NCBI GenBank assembly: GCA_002163155.1 | Contig: MAAO01000008.1 | Location: 124,001 to 188,000 of the forward strand | Direction: 5' to 3' | Length of the DNA stretch: 64,000 nucleotides | Origin: Halobacteriovorax marinus | GTDB lineage: Bacteria > Bdellovibrionota > Bacteriovoracia > Bacteriovoracales > Bacteriovoracaceae | Shown: piece by piece, positions 15,173-24,046 of the stretch | Numbering within the stretch: position 1 is the stretch's first letter | Layout: each line of letters begins with the position of its first letter | The notes under the pieces: model-generated | What the model was told of the DNA's origin: nothing | Database searches by the model: none | What the model saw: the letters and a program-made list of their open reading frames with translations, nothing else | Translations under genes and position numbers: made by a program

Positions 15173-16315
15173 ATGAATCTAGGATTTCCAACAGAGAAAA
15201 ATATATTTGAAAAAAGAGTTGCCCTTACGCCTAAGAGTGCAAAAGAGCTCATAGCGATTGGCATAAGTGTTTTCATTGAAGCCGGTTATGGTCTTACCTG
15301 TCACTTTTCAGATGAAGACTACTCAATGTTTGGAGTCGTTGTTTTACGCGACAAAAACGAACTATACAAGTTGTGCCAAATTATCGCCAGAATAGGAATT
15401 CCAAGTTTAGAAGAAATTAGTGCAATGAATGAAGCTACAATACACATTAGCTACCTAGATCCTTTTAATCAAACACAAGTCATTAATAAATTTTTGGAGC
15501 GAAACATTTCAGCTTTTAGTTTGGAAATGATTCCACGTGTGTCGAAGGCCCAAAAAATGGATGTTCTTTCCTCGCAGACATCTCTTGCTGGCTACACTGC
15601 TGTCATAATGGCCGCAGATAGAAGTCCCCTAGTCTTTCCAATGATGATTACTCCGGCAGGGACAATAAGTGCTAGTAAAGTCTTTGTCATAGGAGTTGGA
15701 GTTGCAGGATTACAGGCCATTGCAACAGCAAAGAGATTAGGAGCTATCGTAGAAGCTTTTGATACGAGACCTGTTGTTGAAGAACAAGTAAAATCACTCG
15801 GAGCAAAATTTGTAAAAATGGATCTAGGAGATACCGGACAGACAGCCGGAGGTTATGCCAAGCAATTGACCAAAGAACAAGTGCAAAAACAAAGAGATCT
15901 AATGGCAAAACATTGTATTAATGCAGATATTGTTATTACAACAGCACAACTCTTTGGAAAAAAGGCGCCAATTATAGTGACTAAAGAGGTTGTATCAAAA
16001 ATGAAGCCAGGTAGTGTAATAGTGGATTTGGCAGCTTCAACAGGAGGAAATGTTGAAGGAGTTATTTTAAACAAGGAAACTAATATTGGAGGAGTTCTCC
16101 TTATAGGTCATGAGAACTATCCCGCAAATGTTCATGTACACGCCAGTCAAATGCTTGCTTCAAATATAGCAAGCTTTATTGAAGATTTTTGGGATAAAGA
16201 AAATTGTAAACTTGTTATAGATCAAGATAATGAAATAATAAAAGGTAGTTTAATTTCGCATAACGGTGAGATTGTGAATTCAATTATTAAAGAAGTGAGG
16301 TTTAAGAATGGATGA
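15173..16315 (+). CDS. pntAA: NAD(P) transhydrogenase alpha subunit, part 1 (NAD-binding domain)
   Basis: This 380-residue cytoplasmic subunit binds NAD(H) in proton-translocating transhydrogenase, which drives NADPH formation with the proton gradient. It has the alanine dehydrogenase/PNT fold with the Rossmann motif GVGVAGLQAIATA, followed by EAFDTRP. The loop with AKQLTKEQ and the segment VIVDLAASTGGN are typical of PntA. The protein stops before the membrane part, which is the separate next gene, as in many alphaproteobacteria. The ATG lacks a clear ribosome site but is preceded by a small palindrome ATGTTAACAT (15157-15166). It overlaps pntAB by 8 bp, so the subunits are translationally coupled. 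Confidence 0.95.
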   Translation: MNLGFPTEKNIFEKRVALTPKSAKELIAIGISVFIEAGYGLTCHFSDEDYSMFGVVVLRDKNELYKLCQIIARIGIPSLEEISAMNEATIHISYLDPFNQTQVINKFLERNISAFSLEMIPRVSKAQKMDVLSSQTSLAGYTAVIMAADRSPLVFPMMITPAGTISASKVFVIGVGVAGLQAIATAKRLGAIVEAFDTRPVVEEQVKSLGAKFVKMDLGDTGQTAGGYAKQLTKEQVQKQRDLMAKHCINADIVITTAQLFGKKAPIIVTKEVVSKMKPGSVIVDLAASTGGNVEGVILNKETNIGGVLLIGHENYPANVHVHASQMLASNIASFIEDFWDKENCKLVIDQDNEIIKGSLISHNGEIVNSIIKEVRFKNG

Positions 16316-16598
16316 AACAACTCTCATTTATTTGAGCTTTATTTTACTGCTGGCCATAGCTTTAGGATTTGAAATAATCTCAAAAGTTCCCTCCACCCTC
16401 CATACTCCCCTCATGTCAGGTGCTAATGCTATATCTGGAATTACCTTACTGGGGGCGCTAATACTTACAGGAAGTGAGGGTAATTCAACACTTGTATCTG
16501 TTGTCGCTATTTCAGCAATAATATTTGCGACCATTAACGTTGTCGGTGGATATTTAGTAACAGATAGAATGCTTAAGATGTTTAAGAAAAAGAAGTAA
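16308..16598 (+). CDS. pntAB: NAD(P) transhydrogenase alpha subunit, part 2 (membrane domain)
   Basis: A 96-residue membrane subunit carrying three hydrophobic helices (about 5-22, 36-55 and 60-82). The conserved segment STLHTPLMSGANAISGI is diagnostic of the membrane portion of transhydrogenase alpha. It forms the proton channel with the PntB membrane helices. It overlaps pntAA by 8 bp and is followed after 5 bp by pntB. The length is typical of stand-alone PntAB. Confidence 0.95.
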   Translation: MDETTLIYLSFILLLAIALGFEIISKVPSTLHTPLMSGANAISGITLLGALILTGSEGNSTLVSVVAISAIIFATINVVGGYLVTDRMLKMFKKKK

Positions 16599-16603
16599 GT
16601 TTT

Positions 16604-17974
16604 ATGAACATTATGACTAATATGTTTTATTTATTCTCTACCTTTTGCTTTGTAATCGGCTTAAAGTTTTTAGGCAGACCCGCCACAGCAAGAAAGGGAA
16701 ATCTCTTCTCATCCATTGGTATGTTAATTGCCGTGGTTGCGACCCTGTTTTCAAAAGACATTGTATCTTTTGAAATGATAGCTGTAGGAATAAGTGTTGG
16801 ATCTATCATAGGTTTTGTTGCTGCAAGAGTTGTGGCCATGACTGCTATGCCTCAGTTAGTTGCTCTCTTTAATGGTCTAGGAGGTCTTGCAAGTTTATTA
16901 ATTGGTATAGGTATTTATTTAAAAACTTTTCAGTATACTCTCCTAGATGCAATTATAGTATGTCTTGCTGTAACTATAGGAGGAGTCACATTTACGGGAA
17001 GTTTAATTGCTTGGGCAAAACTAAGTGGAATAATCTCAGGGAAGCCTATAACTCATATACTTTTAAAAATATTATACTTTTTATTTATATTAACAACATT
17101 AATTATAAGTGTTCTTTTCTCAATTCATTGGTCAGCAGATCCTAATCTCTTTTATATACTAGTGACCTCAGCATGCTTCTTAGGAATATTGGGAGTCCTC
17201 TTCATTGGCGGAGCAGACATGCCCGTAGTTATTTCACTCCTTAATAGTTGTTCAGGCCTAGCTGCATCGGCTACAGGTTTTGTTGTTCACAACAATCTCT
17301 TAATCATTGCAGGAGCTCTCGTTGGCGCTAGTGGTATCATACTAACTAAAATCATGTGCCAATCAATGAATCGGTCATTAAATAATGTTCTCTTTATGGG
17401 TATTCTCAAAAAGAAAAGTCATGCAAAAACCATTGAAGGGGAAACACAACCCATAAATATTGAAAATACATACTATCTTTTAGAGGCGGCTAGAAATGTA
17501 CTCATCGTACCAGGTTTTGGTTTAGCCGTTTCGCAGGCCCAGCACTCAGTAAAGGAATTGACTCAAATATTAGAAGATAATGGCGCGATCGTAAATTTCG
17601 GAATTCACCCTGTGGCCGGTCGCATGCCTGGACATATGAATGTCCTCTTAGCAGAAGCCAATATTGACTACGATCAATTACTTGAAATGGATCAAGTGAA
17701 CTCTACTATGGAATTGACTGACGTATGCATAGTGATAGGTGCTAACGATGTAGTAAATCCCTCTGCCAGAGAGGATAAATCAGGACCTATATATGGCATG
17801 CCAATTATCAACGTAGATAAGGCCAAGACTGTTATCGTTCTAAAGAGGTCTATGGCCACGGGATACGCAGGTATTCAAAATGGCCTTTTTTATAAGGACA
17901 ATACTCGCATGCTATTTGGTGATGCGAAAAGTTCAATCCAAGAGTTGATTAATGAATTCAAAAGCTCAGCTTAA
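16604..17974 (+). CDS. pntB: NAD(P) transhydrogenase beta subunit
   Basis: A 456-residue subunit with an N-terminal membrane domain of eight or nine helices (about 1-265) and a C-terminal NADP(H)-binding domain (about 280-456). NADP-site motifs include PGFGLAVSQAQH, GRMPGHMNVLLAEA, GANDVVNPSA and KRSMATGYAG. The membrane part lines the proton channel with PntAB. The likely start is the ATG at 16604, with further ATGs close behind. It ends the pntAA-pntAB-pntB operon. A weak AT-rich hairpin with a T run follows at 18002. Confidence 0.95.
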   Translation: MNIMTNMFYLFSTFCFVIGLKFLGRPATARKGNLFSSIGMLIAVVATLFSKDIVSFEMIAVGISVGSIIGFVAARVVAMTAMPQLVALFNGLGGLASLLIGIGIYLKTFQYTLLDAIIVCLAVTIGGVTFTGSLIAWAKLSGIISGKPITHILLKILYFLFILTTLIISVLFSIHWSADPNLFYILVTSACFLGILGVLFIGGADMPVVISLLNSCSGLAASATGFVVHNNLLIIAGALVGASGIILTKIMCQSMNRSLNNVLFMGILKKKSHAKTIEGETQPINIENTYYLLEAARNVLIVPGFGLAVSQAQHSVKELTQILEDNGAIVNFGIHPVAGRMPGHMNVLLAEANIDYDQLLEMDQVNSTMELTDVCIVIGANDVVNPSAREDKSGPIYGMPIINVDKAKTVIVLKRSMATGYAGIQNGLFYKDNTRMLFGDAKSSIQELINEFKSSA

Positions 17975-18001
17975 TACTGTAAATGATGAACGAACATGAA
18001 G

Positions 18002-18029
18002 ATATTTTGTTATTATTAAATATTTTTTT
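18002..18029 (+). terminator. Weak AT-rich terminator-like hairpin after pntB
   Basis: ATATTT pairs with AAATAT across a 10-base loop and is followed by six T on the plus strand. The stem contains no G-C pair, so it may be inefficient, but its place just after the pnt operon supports the reading. Confidence 0.35.
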
Positions 18030-18070
18030 GTCATTATAGCGCTAATATAACATGTATAAAAGGAGGACCC

Positions 18071-18526
18071 ATGGTTAACTACACGCCAGAATTCGTAAAG
18101 GTTACAAGTGATATAGATAAATCTTCAAATCTAGAAATATCTGAAATTATGCTAGGAAATTTCATTTGCATTCAAGAAGATACATCCATTAGTGAAGCCA
18201 CTAAAATTCTCTTAAAGAATAACTTCACTGGTGCGCCTGTTGTAGATAAAGAGAATAAATTAATTGGATTCCTATCTGAAAGGGAGTGTTTAAAATACAA
18301 TTTTGACATGCAATATTACAATGAATGCCCTTTGACTGTTAACCACCATATGAGTACTGGAATTATTACCCTAGATCCCCACGATAAATTCTTTCATGTA
18401 GTAGAACTATTTTTCAAGCATCACTATCATATGTATCCTGTTCTTGAGGACCAAAGAGTCATTGGAATTGTCACAAGACAATTAATCTTAAAGAAATTAT
18501 TTGAGTTAAATCAAACAACTTGGTAG
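18071..18526 (+). CDS. CBS-domain-pair protein
   Basis: A 151-residue protein made almost wholly of two CBS domains (about 22-80 and 92-148). Each shows the strand-helix pattern with motifs such as TKILLKNNFTGAPVVD and HYHMYPVLEDQRVIGIVT. Such pairs bind adenine nucleotides and act as small regulatory modules, often of transporters or enzymes encoded elsewhere. The ATG is preceded by AAGGAGG at ideal spacing. It follows pntB by 96 bp with its own likely promoter region, so a direct link to transhydrogenase is not shown. No extra catalytic domain is present. Confidence 0.87.
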   Translation: MVNYTPEFVKVTSDIDKSSNLEISEIMLGNFICIQEDTSISEATKILLKNNFTGAPVVDKENKLIGFLSERECLKYNFDMQYYNECPLTVNHHMSTGIITLDPHDKFFHVVELFFKHHYHMYPVLEDQRVIGIVTRQLILKKLFELNQTTW

Positions 18527-18554
18527 AGCTATAGTTAAATTGCTCTCTAAAAAG

Positions 18555-18905
18555 TTATTTTTTGTTTTCTTTTTCAGGGAATCGGTAAGAGAACTTAACA
18601 AGAATACCATTCACTTTCTTTTCATTGGATAGTTCTTTAACTAGTTCTATCACCTGAGTTTCATACAATTTCTTTGTATCACGAGTTAATTTAACTGAGA
18701 TTTCAGCGTCGGCGAAAATAGTTGCAGGAGCAACTGCTCTAAACTCAAGAGCTATGACTTCACCAAAGCCTTCTGAAATGTCTTCACTAATATTAAGATA
18801 GAGATTTACTAATTCTAACTTAGTAACTTTTGCGACATCACTTGGTTTAGACGCCAAAGAATTAAAAGATAACAAAATAAGCGCTACGAAGGTAAATACT
18901 TTCAT
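18555..18905 (-). CDS. Exported protein of unknown function (116 aa)
   Basis: A small protein with a clear signal peptide (about 1-18, cleaved after SLA). The mature part is a roughly 98-residue alpha/beta domain without Cys and without a motif I recognise. An upstream in-frame ATG exists at 18947, but the ATG at 18905 opens the signal peptide and has TAGGA at proper spacing, so it was chosen. It lies downstream of the papain-like protease gene on the same strand, but a terminator-like hairpin separates nothing here (it sits between this gene's promoter region and the protease end). Function unknown. Confidence 0.7.
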   Translation of the reverse strand: MKVFTFVALILLSFNSLASKPSDVAKVTKLELVNLYLNISEDISEGFGEVIALEFRAVAPATIFADAEISVKLTRDTKKLYETQVIELVKELSNEKKVNGILVKFSYRFPEKENKK

Positions 18906-18998
18906 AAATTGTCCTAAAGAGAATATTAAATAAGAACTGTTCCTCAATATTATATATAGAATAAATCAAATATCAAGGAGCTATAAGTGAAAAGACCA

Positions 18999-19022
18999 GA
19001 CAGGGTTAAGAAACACCCTATC
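18999..19022 (-). terminator. Hairpin downstream of the papain-like protease gene
   Basis: On the minus strand GATAGGGT pairs with ACCCTGTC (one G-T pair) across an 8-base loop, followed by a short TCTTTT. It begins 14 bp after the protease stop codon. The weak T tract makes it a moderate candidate. Confidence 0.5.
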
Positions 19023-19035
19023 TAGAGAATTTTTA

Positions 19036-20145
19036 TTATTTAAAGAATGAATGACTCATCTGATAGAAGCTACCCATTTCGTGAGCATATTTCATTGTAA
19101 TCATCCCGTAGCCCGGTTTAATTTCATCTTTAATATTAATACTCTTACCAAAACCAGTTATTCCCCAGCTGTTTTTAAAGTAGTAAACGCCTTTATAACT
19201 GAATTTCTTTTTAGTACCGTCTTCCATTAATACCTCAGTTTCAACAACTTTATTCTCGTCATAACCAACAATGAGAATAGAGTGTCCAGCTGCAGCTTCC
19301 TTAGACTTTACACGATCCACTGAACCAACTTCTGGGTAACCAACAATACCAGCTTTCCAATTAGCATCAGAGCGTCCAATTCCTAACTCATCGGCTTTTC
19401 TATGATTCCAAGCTCCGTAGTAGAATGAAATTCCCATAGTAAGTGGACGACCAGCATTTAGAACTCTTCTTAAATTTGCAAGAGTCGTAATTCTTGAATT
19501 GGGAGTTCTTGATCTCTTTGATAGGTATTCTGATCTGAATTCACGTCCTTCAACTTTTGCGGCCACAAGTTCAGGATCAAAAGTAGGAAGTGTTTGATCT
19601 AAAATTTGTCGATCATTCATTCTCTTAAGAGCTGGATCTCTATGAACTAAGAGACAAGCTGTTTTTGGATCACCACTTAAATGGCCACATCTCTTAACTG
19701 CAAGAGCAAGCATTGGCATATCTACCCAGCTGACTCCAATATAAGGAAGAGTCGTTTCAGATGGAAGTCCTCTTTTGTAAATAACTCTAAAGTTAGCTCC
19801 AGAAGAAGAACCATCACTAGTTCTACCACCTACAGCATAGAATTCTAAAAATTCTTCAGAGAGGTCTAGTGTTTCATCTTTTGCAAATTTAATTCTTAGC
19901 ATTCCCTCAAGCATGGCGGTTGCTGAGAAAATTGAACATGTTCCACGGCTCACCTGTGCTCTTACAGGAGTCATATTATCGATAACACTTAGAACATCGT
20001 TCTTAGAAAATCTCTTATTGTCTAATTTTTCAATTTTTATTTGTACGGCATCTTTATATGGGGCATCTAAAAATGCTCCATCAATATTGGCCATAGATTT
20101 TGCTGATAGAAATAAAAAGGCCGTTAAGATAATTGTGTTCTTCAT
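19036..20145 (-). CDS. Secreted papain-family (C1) cysteine protease
   Basis: A 369-residue protein with a signal peptide (about 1-19, cleaved near SMA). It carries the complete papain catalytic set: oxyanion Gln64 and nucleophile Cys70 in AQVSRGTCSIFSA, His288 in GHSILIVGYD and Asn325 in YYFKNSWG. There is no long inhibitory propeptide, as only about 45 residues precede the catalytic domain. A roughly 100-residue insert between the first and second halves contains an 'SKRSRTPNSR' basic loop that could be a processing site. The role is probably protein degradation in the periplasm or outside the cell; for a predatory bacterium, prey protein digestion would fit, but that is inference. Confidence 0.9.
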   Translation of the reverse strand: MKNTIILTAFLFLSAKSMANIDGAFLDAPYKDAVQIKIEKLDNKRFSKNDVLSVIDNMTPVRAQVSRGTCSIFSATAMLEGMLRIKFAKDETLDLSEEFLEFYAVGGRTSDGSSSGANFRVIYKRGLPSETTLPYIGVSWVDMPMLALAVKRCGHLSGDPKTACLLVHRDPALKRMNDRQILDQTLPTFDPELVAAKVEGREFRSEYLSKRSRTPNSRITTLANLRRVLNAGRPLTMGISFYYGAWNHRKADELGIGRSDANWKAGIVGYPEVGSVDRVKSKEAAAGHSILIVGYDENKVVETEVLMEDGTKKKFSYKGVYYFKNSWGITGFGKSINIKDEIKPGYGMITMKYAHEMGSFYQMSHSFFK

Positions 20146-20229
20146 ACTTTTCCCCTAAATTTTATGTCTTAAATCTAGGAGCAACATACTAAACTAATCA
20201 AGTATTGTTAAATGTTTTGTGTCTATACT

Positions 20230-20248
20230 TTAAGTAATTTTTACTTAA
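20230..20248. promoter_or_regulatory. 8 bp perfect dyad in the divergent region before the 323-aa gene
   Basis: TTAAGTAA, three T, then TTACTTAA form a perfect inverted repeat between the divergent protease and unknown 323-aa genes. It has no following T run on either strand in transcript context, so an operator is more likely than a terminator. The rest of this 275 bp gap shows no convincing gene. Confidence 0.35.
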
Positions 20249-20420
20249 TTATATGCGGAGCATTAAGGAGTTGTATTCACAGTACCTACGCACAGCAGCA
20301 GCAAGTGCAACAGAACCTTCTAACTAAACTTTATGAACATTAACCGTATTATTAGGCTAAAATATACTAGAACGAAACTCTCTAATAGATAAACCATCTA
20401 TCCAACTTCATAGAGCAAAA

Positions 20421-21392
20421 ATGAGTACTTCTGCAATTCTAAATATTACTTTCTGCAATCATGAAAATAGAGCAAAGACTAAAGTCCTAAAATGGAATAT
20501 AGAGCAACATCCAGCTGCCCTCCTGTGGTTAAAGTTATTAAAGAACTATTTAATCCAATCACAATCTATTCATACCCGATTCAATGGATTTATTCACGGC
20601 TACAGAGATAAAGACTTTTTAACTTTAAAGTTAAATAACTGCATAGAAATCATTAATAAATGGGACTTTTATAAGGAAGTCATACCCCATTTAAAAGCTG
20701 AAGAGTTCTCTCAAAAGTATTCAAACATCATTCATCATCACTTTGAAATACTTATGGGACCCGTTGAAGACTTATCTAAATACTACAAATTAGCGGACGA
20801 TTTAACTCGCAGAGCGATTTGTGGTTTAAATCACTACATCCATGATTTAGAAACCATCCATAGAGCGCAAGAACTTGGCCTTATTGACAAGAACTCCACT
20901 ACAGCTGGAGTTGTCACAGAATTTTACGATGCAAGAAAATATATTATCCCAGAACCTTTCTTAGATTTTTTCACAACAGATTTAGAATTTGGTGATTTAT
21001 GTCTACACTATTCACAAATTGGAAAAACTTGGCTTGAAGTTTTCCTCGATGGTGACGAAGAAATACATATTGAGTCTATTTTACCACACAAGTATATTAC
21101 AGGAGAATTTGACATTTTCTTTGGTGAATCAATTTACACTAAAGACGATAAAGAAAAACTCAAGAATTTTCTAAATAACTATGGCAAAGATATAGCTGAT
21201 CCCAAACTCGCACTTGGCTATATGCCAGTGGCCAAACTCATTAGAGAAACTAAACAATCACAATATGAATTTGTTAAAGAAATGTCTCACTATATGGCCA
21301 TATCAAATATTGAAATTTTAGTTGAAGATAAATCTATAGCAAGTAGGGATTTAATTTCGAATGATGATATCTACTTAAATCAATATATTTAA
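20421..21392 (+). CDS. Protein of unknown function (323 aa)
   Basis: A soluble, probably cytoplasmic protein with no signal peptide or membrane helix. I do not recognise its family. The N-terminal two-thirds look helical and rich in His, Tyr and Leu (for example around 105-125, HHHFEILMGPVEDL). A central segment with RRAICGLNHYIHDLE is notable for its spaced His residues. The C-terminal third looks alpha/beta. The ATG at 20421 has only a weak GAG upstream. It stands alone between divergent and unrelated genes, so context gives no hint of function. Confidence 0.7.
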   Translation: MSTSAILNITFCNHENRAKTKVLKWNIEQHPAALLWLKLLKNYLIQSQSIHTRFNGFIHGYRDKDFLTLKLNNCIEIINKWDFYKEVIPHLKAEEFSQKYSNIIHHHFEILMGPVEDLSKYYKLADDLTRRAICGLNHYIHDLETIHRAQELGLIDKNSTTAGVVTEFYDARKYIIPEPFLDFFTTDLEFGDLCLHYSQIGKTWLEVFLDGDEEIHIESILPHKYITGEFDIFFGESIYTKDDKEKLKNFLNNYGKDIADPKLALGYMPVAKLIRETKQSQYEFVKEMSHYMAISNIEILVEDKSIASRDLISNDDIYLNQYI

Positions 21393-21511
21393 TCCATTAT
21401 TCACAAGAAGTTCTTTAGAGATGCTCTTAGGCCACAATTAAATTCAAAATTTCATTCAAACTCCGAATAGTAAAATGAAACTTAAACATCATTATTGCTA
21501 CTGGAGTAAAC

Positions 21512-22519
21512 TTGAAGAAATTCTATCTATTGATAATAGTTTTCTTATGTGTAATGCCTACTTGTCTTGGAAAAACAAAAATTTTCTATGCAAATAGTTA
21601 CAATGAAGGTTTCTTTTGGACAGGTTGGATTGTTAATGGATTTGAAGATGTATTAAAAAAGAATGGCTACAAACTAGAAACTCAACATGGATTTCTTAAC
21701 GCATTTACTGAGTCTAAGCTTGCTCAAAAAGAACGGGCAAGAAAAGTATTAAAGCAAATCAAATTATTTAATCCAGACCTTATCATTTGCACAGATGACG
21801 ATGCTATGGCACTAGTCTGTTTAAACATAAGAGATAGAAAAGTTATATTCACAGGAATTAATGGTATGGATAAGTACCTAAGTTCAGAATTTATCAATTC
21901 ATTATCTAAGCCTGGTCATAACATGACAGGTATTTTCCAAAAAACCTATTACAGCGAGAGTCTTAATCTTATAAAGAAACTTTTTCCGAAGGCAAGAACA
22001 TTTGCAGTAGTGAAAGATCTATCAACAACAAGTAATGAACAATTTAAAGAATTACAAGCAGAGAAAACGACTCTACCACTTAAATTAATTAAAATGATTG
22101 AAAGTAATAAATATGAAATCTGGCAGGAAAAATCCAAAGAATTAGCACTTAAGGTTGATGTCATATTTTATTTAAACGCAAACAGCGTTTTTGATAAAAA
22201 TGGTAAACAGGTTCAGTATACTGATGTCTATCGGTGGCTCGGTAACAATATTAAAATACCTACTGTTGGAACATGGCGAGGCCAAATTGAAAATGGATTA
22301 TTACTTTCTGCTTCTGACGATGGTCCCAATCAAGGAATTTATGCAGCCTATCTTGCCTTAAAAATTTTAGAAGGCACCTCTCCTGGAAGTTTAGAAATAA
22401 AAAGTCCTCCAAATGGAATCCCCATTATTAATATTGGTACTGTAAAAAAATTAAAAATACAAATTAAGCAAGAGCACATGAATATTTTTATTGATAATGG
22501 AAAAATTTACGGAAAATGA
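21512..22519 (+). CDS. Periplasmic binding protein of ABC_sub_bind type, coupled to a histidine kinase
   Basis: A 335-residue exported protein with a signal peptide (about 1-20). The mature protein opens with IFYANSYNEGFFW and has DLIICTDDDAMAL and VIFTGINGMD, the pattern of the ABC_sub_bind (type 1 periplasmic) fold. The start is TTG at 21512 with GGAG 5 nt upstream. The stop codon overlaps the ATG of a histidine kinase (ATGA), so the two are translationally coupled. There is no permease. The simplest model is a periplasmic ligand-binding partner that presents its ligand state to the kinase sensor domain. Confidence 0.82.
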   Translation: MKKFYLLIIVFLCVMPTCLGKTKIFYANSYNEGFFWTGWIVNGFEDVLKKNGYKLETQHGFLNAFTESKLAQKERARKVLKQIKLFNPDLIICTDDDAMALVCLNIRDRKVIFTGINGMDKYLSSEFINSLSKPGHNMTGIFQKTYYSESLNLIKKLFPKARTFAVVKDLSTTSNEQFKELQAEKTTLPLKLIKMIESNKYEIWQEKSKELALKVDVIFYLNANSVFDKNGKQVQYTDVYRWLGNNIKIPTVGTWRGQIENGLLLSASDDGPNQGIYAAYLALKILEGTSPGSLEIKSPPNGIPIINIGTVKKLKIQIKQEHMNIFIDNGKIYGK

Positions 22520-24042
22520 TGAATACAATAAGAAACAAACTTATAACTGTCTTAGTCGGAGCAATTCTATGTACCACAATGGTTGTGGTCTATTACAGTA
22601 TTCAAAGTATGGAAAACATTCTAAATAAGGAATTAGAGAGATCCTATTCATCTCAACTCAAAACAATTCTCCTAAGTCTAGAAAAAAAACACTCTCATCT
22701 AAAACGATCAGGACTAGAGGGTCTTTATAAAGAAGGGTACAAAGCGTCTCAAATAAAATCCATAAAGGAGCAGTATTACAATAAATCGAGCAAAATTTTT
22801 CCTATTATAATAGACAGGCAAGGAAAGCTTCTACTCTCCCCTTTTAAAACCACATCTTTACCTATTGATATTATAGGCAAAGGTACTACGTCGTTTGTAG
22901 TCAATGAACAAGAGTGGTGGCTTGTTCACAAGAGCTTTACCCCATGGGGATGGACCATAGGACATACGATCCTAACTAAGGATAAAAATTCAGGCTTTTA
23001 TGAATTTACAAAAGCTCTCATCATAGTGTTTTGTATAGTCTCTCTCTTCTTCATTTTCATCTTCGCTGCAATTATTTCAAGGCTGTTATTTCCAATTGAA
23101 GAGTTGAGTAAAAAAGTTACAGACATTCCAGATGGAGAATTTGATTTAGATATAAGAATTTATAATCCAAACGATGAGGTGGGAGCTCTAGCTATTGCCT
23201 TTAAACAAATGTTAGAAAAAATGTCACAGTATATTACTGAGAAGATAGACCAAGAAAAGAAATTAAATCTAAGACTTGAAGAAAAGGTTAAAGAAAGAAC
23301 CATCCAACTAGAGAGCTTAAATAATGAACTCTCCATGGCCGTCACCAATAAAAGAAGTCTACTCCGGGTACTTGCTCACGATCTAGCGAATCCTTTGTCT
23401 ATAATCAATCTAAGTACTAGAAAAATAAAAAAAATGGTTCACGAGGACGCAGTCATAGATATTGTAAACAAAGTAATTAAGGCCGAAACAACTCTGTCTA
23501 CCATTACAAAATCTATTATCAAAATGGAAAGTATAAAATCAGGAAAAATTCATCTAATTCTTGAAGAGGTTTCTTTAGAAGAAATCATCAATCAAGCAAA
23601 ATTCATATTTGAAGAACAGCTTAAAGAGAAAAACATAATATTAGAATGTGACATTGGCATCCTCGAAAAGAGTTTTATTATAGCGGAGAAGAACTCATTC
23701 AGTAATCAGGTTATGAACAACCTATTGTCAAATGCCATTAAGTTTAGCAATTGTGGAAGCGTAATCAAAATTATAGCTAAAATTGAAAACTCAGAAGTTT
23801 GTATCTCAATAATTGACGAAGGTGTTGGAATGCCTGAAGAACTCTTAAAAAAGGTCTTTGAGGATAACGCTGAAACTTCACGTCAGGGAACAACAGGGGA
23901 AATTGGAACTGGTTTTGGCATGCCACTTGTAAAAAGCTACATTGATCACTACGGAGCTCGAATAATAATCAACAGTAAAGAGCAAAGAAAAAATTCTAAA
24001 GATCATGGAACTACAGTAGAGTTGTACTTTAAGCTAGACTAA
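22516..24042 (+). CDS. Membrane sensor histidine kinase paired with a binding protein
   Basis: A 508-residue kinase with membrane helices at about 8-28 and 166-190 that flank a roughly 135-residue periplasmic sensor (Cache-like, with paired Trp residues around 134-147). A HAMP linker (about 190-245) and a coiled coil lead to HisKA with His288 in VLAHDLANPLS and an HATPase with NNLLSNAIKF, DEGVGM and GTGFGMPL. No receiver is fused and no response regulator is adjacent. Its ATG overlaps the binding-protein stop by 4 bp; the ATG at 22519 is an alternative. It probably senses the ligand bound by the upstream protein. It ends 4 bp from the convergent DUF455 gene. Confidence 0.92.
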   Translation: MMNTIRNKLITVLVGAILCTTMVVVYYSIQSMENILNKELERSYSSQLKTILLSLEKKHSHLKRSGLEGLYKEGYKASQIKSIKEQYYNKSSKIFPIIIDRQGKLLLSPFKTTSLPIDIIGKGTTSFVVNEQEWWLVHKSFTPWGWTIGHTILTKDKNSGFYEFTKALIIVFCIVSLFFIFIFAAIISRLLFPIEELSKKVTDIPDGEFDLDIRIYNPNDEVGALAIAFKQMLEKMSQYITEKIDQEKKLNLRLEEKVKERTIQLESLNNELSMAVTNKRSLLRVLAHDLANPLSIINLSTRKIKKMVHEDAVIDIVNKVIKAETTLSTITKSIIKMESIKSGKIHLILEEVSLEEIINQAKFIFEEQLKEKNIILECDIGILEKSFIIAEKNSFSNQVMNNLLSNAIKFSNCGSVIKIIAKIENSEVCISIIDEGVGMPEELLKKVFEDNAETSRQGTTGEIGTGFGMPLVKSYIDHYGARIIINSKEQRKNSKDHGTTVELYFKLD

Positions 24043-24046
24043 AATA

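Noticed and set aside
20253-20325. 24-codon frame MRSIKELYSQYLRT in the gap before the 323-aa gene
   Set aside because: No ribosome site at proper spacing; the AAGGAG nearby follows the ATG rather than precedes it.
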